The notes below the pieces were generated by a model. That model was not told where the DNA came from. It saw nothing but the letters and a program-made list of their open reading frames with translations, and did no database searches. A program made the position numbers and the translations under genes. Of a stretch of DNA of 64,000 nt, positions 59,839-64,000 are shown piece by piece. Location: contig JAKJBR010000001.1 in assembly GCA_022706885.1 (NCBI GenBank), forward strand, positions 161,505 to 225,504, read 5' to 3'. Origin of the DNA: DUPQ01 sp022706885. Lineage in GTDB: Bacteria; Bacillota; Clostridia; DUPQ01. The number at the start of each line of letters is the position of its first letter. Position 1 is the stretch's first letter.

Positions 59839-59891
59839 AATTAACACCTCTCAGATATATTCTATACATTAAATGTAATATAACTATAAAA

Positions 59892-60539
59892 TTACTGTAA
59901 AAAGTTGAAGAAGGCAAGAAACGTATCGGCACCTATTGCCATTGCTATATACCAGCTTATAACGGCCAGAGGTATGGCGGTAATAACATCGATAATTACA
60001 TGCTGTTTTACAAATACCGTTGATACTATAACGAGTAGTGAAAATATAATAATTATCAGTTTTAAAAATAACGGAAGACCGGTCGCATAAAGTGCCGATA
60101 ATATAAAAAGCGTGGATAGAGAACAGTGCAAAGAAGGCAGACAGCTCAGTATTTTCTTATCATGCGAGTAAATGAATCTTACTACCTTAACGGAAAAAGA
60201 ATCTCCTTCGGGTTCGGGTCTGATGAAAGTTGTGGGATATACCAGATATATTATTCCGCTCGTTATATCCACTATAAATAAAGACATTACATACAGAGCA
60301 TATGTTTGCAAGGAATAAAAGTATAGAATAAACTGTATTGTGAACAAAAGAACAAACCAGATAACATACGGGAAAATGAAAACCGGTATAAACGGTATCT
60401 TATCATCCAGTTTACTTCCCAGCATATGAGGATTTTTAACAAGAAACTGAGTGCCCCAGTATACCATCGACTGAATTATAAATATCCCTATAAATATCAG
60501 TGTTACTTTCAGTAAATCGTTGATACAGTTTTCCTCCAT
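59892..60539 (-). CDS. PAP2-superfamily membrane phosphatase
   Basis: A 215-residue protein with about six helices. The phosphatase motifs appear in variant form: the middle motif is CLPSLHCSLSTLFIL (PSLHCS in place of PSGH) and the last is VFVKQHVIIDVITAIPL with the catalytic His and Asp. The PSLH form is that of the inositolphosphotransferase-like PAP2 branch. A lipid phosphate or undecaprenyl-type substrate is plausible. It is divergent from rsfS. Confidence 0.82.
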   Translation of the reverse strand: MEENCINDLLKVTLIFIGIFIIQSMVYWGTQFLVKNPHMLGSKLDDKIPFIPVFIFPYVIWFVLLFTIQFILYFYSLQTYALYVMSLFIVDITSGIIYLVYPTTFIRPEPEGDSFSVKVVRFIYSHDKKILSCLPSLHCSLSTLFILSALYATGLPLFLKLIIIIFSLLVIVSTVFVKQHVIIDVITAIPLAVISWYIAMAIGADTFLAFFNFLQ

Positions 60540-60691
60540 TCCTCATACTCTAAGCATAATAATGCTTTTATCAATTATATGCAATGTTTATGGAAAAATC
60601 CCCATTCTTTCTTAATAATACCGAATATTCGCTTTTTTCATTTATAACTTCCTTTTTATGTTATATAATCAAAACATACAAGGAGGTAATA

Positions 60692-61060
60692 TTGGATACT
60701 GAAAATTTTAAGAATGAAATTGTTGAGGTACTGAAAGAAAAAAAAGCAAAGGATTTAATATCCATAGAGGTAAGAGATGTAACTACACTGACAGACTATT
60801 TTGTAATATGCACGGGAACTTCCGACCGGCATCGTAAATCCATGGCTGATGATGTTCAAGATAAGGCGGAAGCGTTGGGAATGACGGTTTCCATGCCTGT
60901 GGAAGGGTACAACCAATCTAAATGGATACTTATAGACTGTATGGATGTAGTGGTAAATATATTTGAAAAAGAAACCAGAAGCAGGTATAACCTCGAGAAA
61001 CTCTGGAGTGACGGGGTTTTAGAAGAAATACGAGAAAACAACAAAGAGGAGAAGAAATGA
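60692..61060 (+). CDS. rsfS: ribosome silencing factor
   Basis: A 122-residue RsfS/YbeB protein that binds ribosomal protein L14 and blocks subunit joining in poor conditions. The start is TTG at 60692, five bases after GGAGG; the longer frame upstream is AT-rich and unlike the family. KAKDLISIEVRDVTTLTDYFVICTG, KSMADDVQDKAE and WILIDCMDVVVNIF are the family motifs. It is normally the gene after nadD-yqeK; here two rightward and two leftward genes separate it. A TATAAT (60664-60669) with a weak -35 TTATAA, 16 bases upstream, may be its promoter. Confidence 0.94.
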   Translation: MDTENFKNEIVEVLKEKKAKDLISIEVRDVTTLTDYFVICTGTSDRHRKSMADDVQDKAEALGMTVSMPVEGYNQSKWILIDCMDVVVNIFEKETRSRYNLEKLWSDGVLEEIRENNKEEKK

Positions 61061-61911
61061 TTATTACGGGAATCAGCGATGAAGCGGGCAAACATATTAC
61101 CACGCAGATTGAAGCGCACAAAAAATTAGGGTGGAATACCTTGGAATTAAGAAATCATAACGGTGTCAATCCTTCCACCACTAACTTCAGTGATCAAGAG
61201 TTTAATCACATAAGGAAGATAATTGAAGAGCACAACTTTAAAGTAACTGCTTTTTCTTCAGCTATAGGTAACTGGAGCAGGAGTATAAGAGGGGATTTCA
61301 ATATTGACAAAGAGGATCTGAAAATATCTGCAAAAAGAATGAAGATGCTCAATGTCAGGTATATAAGGATAATGTCCTGGATACCCGATGAAGACGATAA
61401 AAAATACACGAAGAAAGAAGTAATCAGAAGATGTAAAGAACTTGCAAAGATGGCCGAGGATCTTGATATAGTATTGGCTCATGAAAACTGCACGGGTTGG
61501 GGAGGAGAAACTCCGGAAAATATGCTGGAGCTTAAACAGGAAGTAAACAGCCCCAACTTTGTACTCCTTTACGACACGGGAAATGTAGTGGCTCACGGTT
61601 ATGATAAGCCTATGAAGTTTTTTCAAGGACTTAGGGGACATATCGATTATGTGCACATCAAAGATGCGCTTATCGCAAAGCCGGGCTTAGAAAATCAGTT
61701 CCGATATGTTGGAGAAGGTGAAGGAAGAGTTAAAGAAATACTGGACATACTTATCAATGAGGACAAGTATGACGGAGTTATATCCATCGAGCCGCATGTA
61801 GCCTCTATTGTTCATACAGGAGAGAAACCCGCCGGTGATGAAGAGCTTTTCCAATCATACATAAAATACGGAAACATGCTTAAAGAAATGATTGCATCAA
61901 TAAAAAGATGA
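61057..61911 (+). CDS. sugar phosphate isomerase/epimerase-like TIM barrel protein
   Basis: A 284-residue AP-endonuclease-2-type TIM barrel. GISDEAGKHITTQIEAHKKLGWNTLELRN is the first strand-helix unit. IVLAHENCTG supplies one metal Glu, FVLLYDTGN an Asp, IDYVHIKDA a His and GVISIEPHV the last Glu. This metal-binding set marks sugar isomerases/epimerases of the xylose-isomerase-like superfamily. Substrate unknown. It overlaps rsfS by 4 nt and the VTT gene by 4 nt. Confidence 0.88.
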   Translation: MIITGISDEAGKHITTQIEAHKKLGWNTLELRNHNGVNPSTTNFSDQEFNHIRKIIEEHNFKVTAFSSAIGNWSRSIRGDFNIDKEDLKISAKRMKMLNVRYIRIMSWIPDEDDKKYTKKEVIRRCKELAKMAEDLDIVLAHENCTGWGGETPENMLELKQEVNSPNFVLLYDTGNVVAHGYDKPMKFFQGLRGHIDYVHIKDALIAKPGLENQFRYVGEGEGRVKEILDILINEDKYDGVISIEPHVASIVHTGEKPAGDEELFQSYIKYGNMLKEMIASIKR

Positions 61912-62657
61912 GTGAAGATAAAAAGAAAAAGATAAGAAGAAGGAATATAAAGCTTATCATAGCATCTGCTATTATTTTAGCCTTACTTATCTTTATTCTG
62001 ACCGATAAAGGAAAACAACTGTGGGACTTATTCCAGTTAAACGGAGAGCAGTTCAAGAAATATATTGAAAGTAAAGGCAAATGGGGTCCCGCTCTGTTCT
62101 TTCTGCTTTCCTACTTACAGGTTGTAATTGCTCCCATACCGGGTCAGATAACATATTTTGTAGGCGGTATGCTGTTCGGTACCTGGGGAGGTTTTGCCGT
62201 CAACCATACGGCAACAGTATTGGCATCAATAACCGTTTATTGGTTAGGGAGAGCATTCGGAGAACCACTTACGGATAAACTGGCAGGTAACGGAAAGACA
62301 AAAAAAGTTGTGGATTTTGTCAAGAGAAACGGTCCCATATTCTTCCTTTTAGCATTCCTTATTCCGGGATTACCTGACGACCTTTTATGTTATGTCGCCG
62401 GAATAGTGATGCTTCCCTTTAGCATATTCTTATTCCTAGCGCTTGTTGCAAGAATACCCTCAACTCTATCCTTGGCATTTCTGGGAGACGGTGTGCTCAA
62501 ATGGACAACGGGACAGATGATATTGGTTATTGTCATAATGCTTGTTCTAATTGGGTTAGTAATAATATTTAGGAAACCTATAACGAATTTCTTAAATATG
62601 CTTGTCAGAAAAGAAAGCAAAGACGATGATGTGGATATAACGGATATGATGACATAA
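61908..62657 (+). CDS. TVP38/TMEM64-family (VTT domain) membrane protein
   Basis: A 249-residue membrane protein with about six helices. The VTT-domain core is clear: YLQVVIAPIPGQITYFVGGMLFGTWGGFAVN and the second-half FLIPGLPDDLLCYVAGIVMLPFS. Bacterial members (DedA/TVP38 superfamily) are linked to lipid scrambling and membrane homeostasis. The tail is acidic (KESKDDDVDITDM). It overlaps the previous gene by 4 nt and is followed by tRNA-Pro. Confidence 0.9.
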   Translation: MSEDKKKKIRRRNIKLIIASAIILALLIFILTDKGKQLWDLFQLNGEQFKKYIESKGKWGPALFFLLSYLQVVIAPIPGQITYFVGGMLFGTWGGFAVNHTATVLASITVYWLGRAFGEPLTDKLAGNGKTKKVVDFVKRNGPIFFLLAFLIPGLPDDLLCYVAGIVMLPFSIFLFLALVARIPSTLSLAFLGDGVLKWTTGQMILVIVIMLVLIGLVIIFRKPITNFLNMLVRKESKDDDVDITDMMT

Positions 62658-62677
62658 AGAATATTAAAAAATAGCAG

Positions 62678-62706
62678 ATGACAGAACACAAAAGACAGGT
62701 TATAAT
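62678..62706 (+). promoter_or_regulatory. promoter of the tRNA-Pro gene
   Basis: ATGACA (62678-62683), 17 bases, TATAAT (62701-62706), ending ten bases before the mature tRNA 5' end. Confidence 0.75.
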
Positions 62707-62715
62707 ATCTAAGCA

Positions 62716-62792
62716 CGGGGTGTAGCGCAGTTTGGTAGCGCGCTTGGTTCGGGACCAAGAAGTCGCAAGTTCAAATCTTGTCACTCCGACCA
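62716..62792 (+). tRNA. tRNA-Pro (anticodon CGG)
   Basis: A 77-base cloverleaf. The acceptor stem is CGGGGTG/CACTCCG with one G-U pair. The anticodon stem CTTGG/CCAAG encloses loop TTCGGGA, giving anticodon CGG (codon CCG). The T-arm contains GTTCAAAT, and CCA is encoded. It has its own promoter and terminator. Confidence 0.95.
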
Positions 62793-62796
62793 AAAA

Positions 62797-62822
62797 ACAT
62801 CGGTAAATATCGGTGTTTTTTA
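62797..62822 (+). terminator. terminator of tRNA-Pro
   Basis: ACATCGGT and ATCGGTGT form an 8-bp stem (two G-U pairs) around AAAT, followed by a T run. It begins five bases after the CCA end. Confidence 0.75.
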
Positions 62823-62865
62823 ATTAGTAATATTTTAATCTATGCTCAGTGAATAGGAGCAACCC

Positions 62866-62892
62866 TTTGAGGCCGAAAATTTCAGCCTCAAA
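62866..62892. repeat. inverted repeat at the CRISPR trailer flank
   Basis: TTTGAGGC (62866-62873) and GCCTCAAA (62885-62892) form a perfect 8-bp stem with an 11-base loop, eleven bases before the first CRISPR repeat. There is no T run on either side, so it is not a standard terminator; it may be a 3' end structure of the CRISPR transcript. Confidence 0.5.
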
Positions 62893-62902
62893 ACCAAAAC
62901 TC

Positions 62903-64000
62903 ATTTCAATCCACACTCCCACACGGGGAGCGACTTCCATTCTTTGACGGCCTCTGCGGGCTGAATCATTTCAATCCACGCTCCCGCACGGGGAGCGACG
63001 GGAACTTAAGGAATTGGAGGAGGGGGAATAAAATTATTTCAATCCACGCTCCCGCACGGGGAGCGACAACTAAAGTTAGGAGCATAAACTATATCAGAGT
63101 AGATTTCAATCCACGCTCCCGCACGGGGAGCGACTGCTACTTTGCAGTTTGTATAAAAGATAGGAGGCATTTCAATCCACGCTCCCGCACGGGGAGCGAC
63201 TACAGCGACTGTACAACAGTATGGTGACTATGTAAGAATTTCAATCCACGCTCCCGCACGGGGAGCGACGCTAACAGTGACCAGCGGGAAGCATTCTATG
63301 AATCATTTCAATCCACGCTCCCGCACGGGGAGCGACTTTGACAGTAAGTTAAATAGTCCTCAAGTATCAATTTCAATCCACGCTCCCGCACGGGGAGCGA
63401 CCAAAAAACATAAAAATAAACGTTTCAACGCTATATATTTCAATCCACGCTCCCGCACGGGGAGCGACCTCAGCTCACTAAATTAAACAAAGAAGTAGAC
63501 AAATTTCAATCCACGCTCCCGCACGGGGAGCGACCTTTCAACCGTTCCAGGCCGTCACAGGCGGCCCAATTTCAATCCACGCTCCCGCACGGGGAGCGAC
63601 GAATTGGCGCTTACAGAGCGCTGAGGAAGAAGTTATTTCAATCCACGCTCCCGCACGGGGAGCGACTGAGGGATGGAAATCAAAAGTTATGGCATGGATG
63701 ATTTCAATCCACGCTCCCGCACGGGGAGCGACACGCTAAAGGCGACGCAATCGGGTATGCACAAAGTATTTCAATCCACGCTCCCGCACGGGGAGCGACC
63801 GGAACCTAGGTGGAATTGGCTTGTAGTAGGAGCTATTTCAATCCACGCTCCCGCACGGGGAGCGACGTCCAATATTGCGGCAACAATGAGCAAAGCGGCG
63901 GCATTTCAATCCACGCTCCCGCACGGGGAGCGACGAATTGGCGCTTACAGAGCGCTGAGGAAGAAGTTATTTCAATCCACGCTCCCGCACGGGGAGCGAC
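62903..64000 (-). CRISPR. type I-C CRISPR array, trailer end (17 repeats, 16 spacers in window)
   Basis: Seventeen 32-bp repeats start at 62903, 62968, 63036, 63103, 63169, 63238, 63305, 63370, 63437, 63503, 63569, 63635, 63701, 63768, 63835, 63903 and 63969; spacers are 33-37 bases. Read on the minus strand the repeat starts GTCGCTCCCCGTGCGGGAGC and ends GTGGATTGAAAT, the classic type I-C form, with a 7-bp CGCTCCC/GGGAGCG stem. By that orientation transcription runs leftward, and the leader and cas genes lie beyond the right edge. The leftmost repeat has two changes, as expected for the old trailer end; one leaves a G-U pair in the stem. The spacers at 63601 and 63935 are identical. The last repeat ends exactly at the window edge. 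Confidence 0.97.

Noticed and set aside
62716..62792. tRNA-Pro as an integration site for a mobile element
   Set aside because: I found no integrase and no second copy of the tRNA 3' end in the window; the adjacent CRISPR array explains the repeats.
62866..62892. The CRISPR-flank inverted repeat as an intrinsic terminator
   Set aside because: No T run follows on either strand; it is listed only as an inverted repeat.
63277..63486. A 69-codon open frame with a repeated NPRSRTGSD peptide
   Set aside because: It is a translation of CRISPR repeats and spacers, not a gene.

Overview
The window looks like a chromosomal segment of an anaerobic, low-GC Gram-positive bacterium of the class Clostridia. 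The signs are strong GGAGG ribosome-binding sites, occasional TTG and GTG starts, sigma-A promoters often with an extended -10, a desulfoferrodoxin/rubredoxin pair, lipoproteins, a B. subtilis-type Fe-S PurF, and a clostridial type I-C CRISPR repeat. I cannot name the genus.

Layout. 0-1.1 kb: an AbiE antitoxin gene with an 18-bp inverted-repeat operator, followed by a truncated AbiEii toxin remnant. 1.1-3.3 kb: nitroreductase and gpmI. 3.6-9.1 kb: three tandem paralogues of an unrecognised membrane-anchored or lipoprotein family, each made of two copies of one domain. 9.1-12.8 kb: acetyltransferase, methyltransferase, tyrS behind a tyrosine-rich leader peptide and terminator, and an MscS channel. 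12.9-18.2 kb: leftward shikimate operon aroB-aroA-aroC-(chorismate mutase/AroE/AroK fusion)-aroQ. 18.4-19.0 kb: rubredoxin and desulfoferrodoxin. 19.2-23.4 kb: three tandem MFS paralogues, each with its own copy of the same promoter. 23.5-35.7 kb: nadE, mgtC, an AraC regulator, an aminotransferase/oxidoreductase pair, an ABC exporter, EamA, phosphoesterase, ZIP transporter and esterase. 35.9-43.9 kb: a large zinc-ribbon membrane protein, an Lgt-like protein, divergent peroxiredoxin and thioredoxin, a PTS IIC-like protein, MBL hydrolase, VOC protein and pyridoxamine kinase. 43.9-50.3 kb: complete leftward pstSCAB-phoU-phoB-phoR cluster. 50.6-59.4 kb: guanine-type riboswitch and purE-F-M-H-D continuing by overlaps into nadD-yqeK. 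59.4-62.7 kb: flavodoxin, PAP2, rsfS, an isomerase-like barrel and a VTT-domain protein. 62.7 kb: tRNA-Pro(CGG). 62.9-64.0 kb: the trailer end of a type I-C CRISPR array that runs off the right edge.

How parts work together. The aro genes cover every step from DAHP to chorismate, and the fused chorismate mutase commits chorismate toward Phe/Tyr. tyrS then appears controlled by charged tRNA-Tyr through ribosome-mediated attenuation. The pst/pho cluster is a phosphate-uptake unit with its own two-component system and Pho-box-like repeats. The purine genes sit under a guanine-type OFF switch and carry NAD synthesis gene nadD with them.

Most interesting points: the tyrosine leader-peptide attenuator before tyrS; loss of the catalytic cysteine in both glutaminase domains present (NadE Cys to Gly, PurF Cys to Ser); a circularly permuted PstS; the double-domain paralogue triplet; an unusual purine-riboswitch loop architecture; and an identical CRISPR spacer carried twice.
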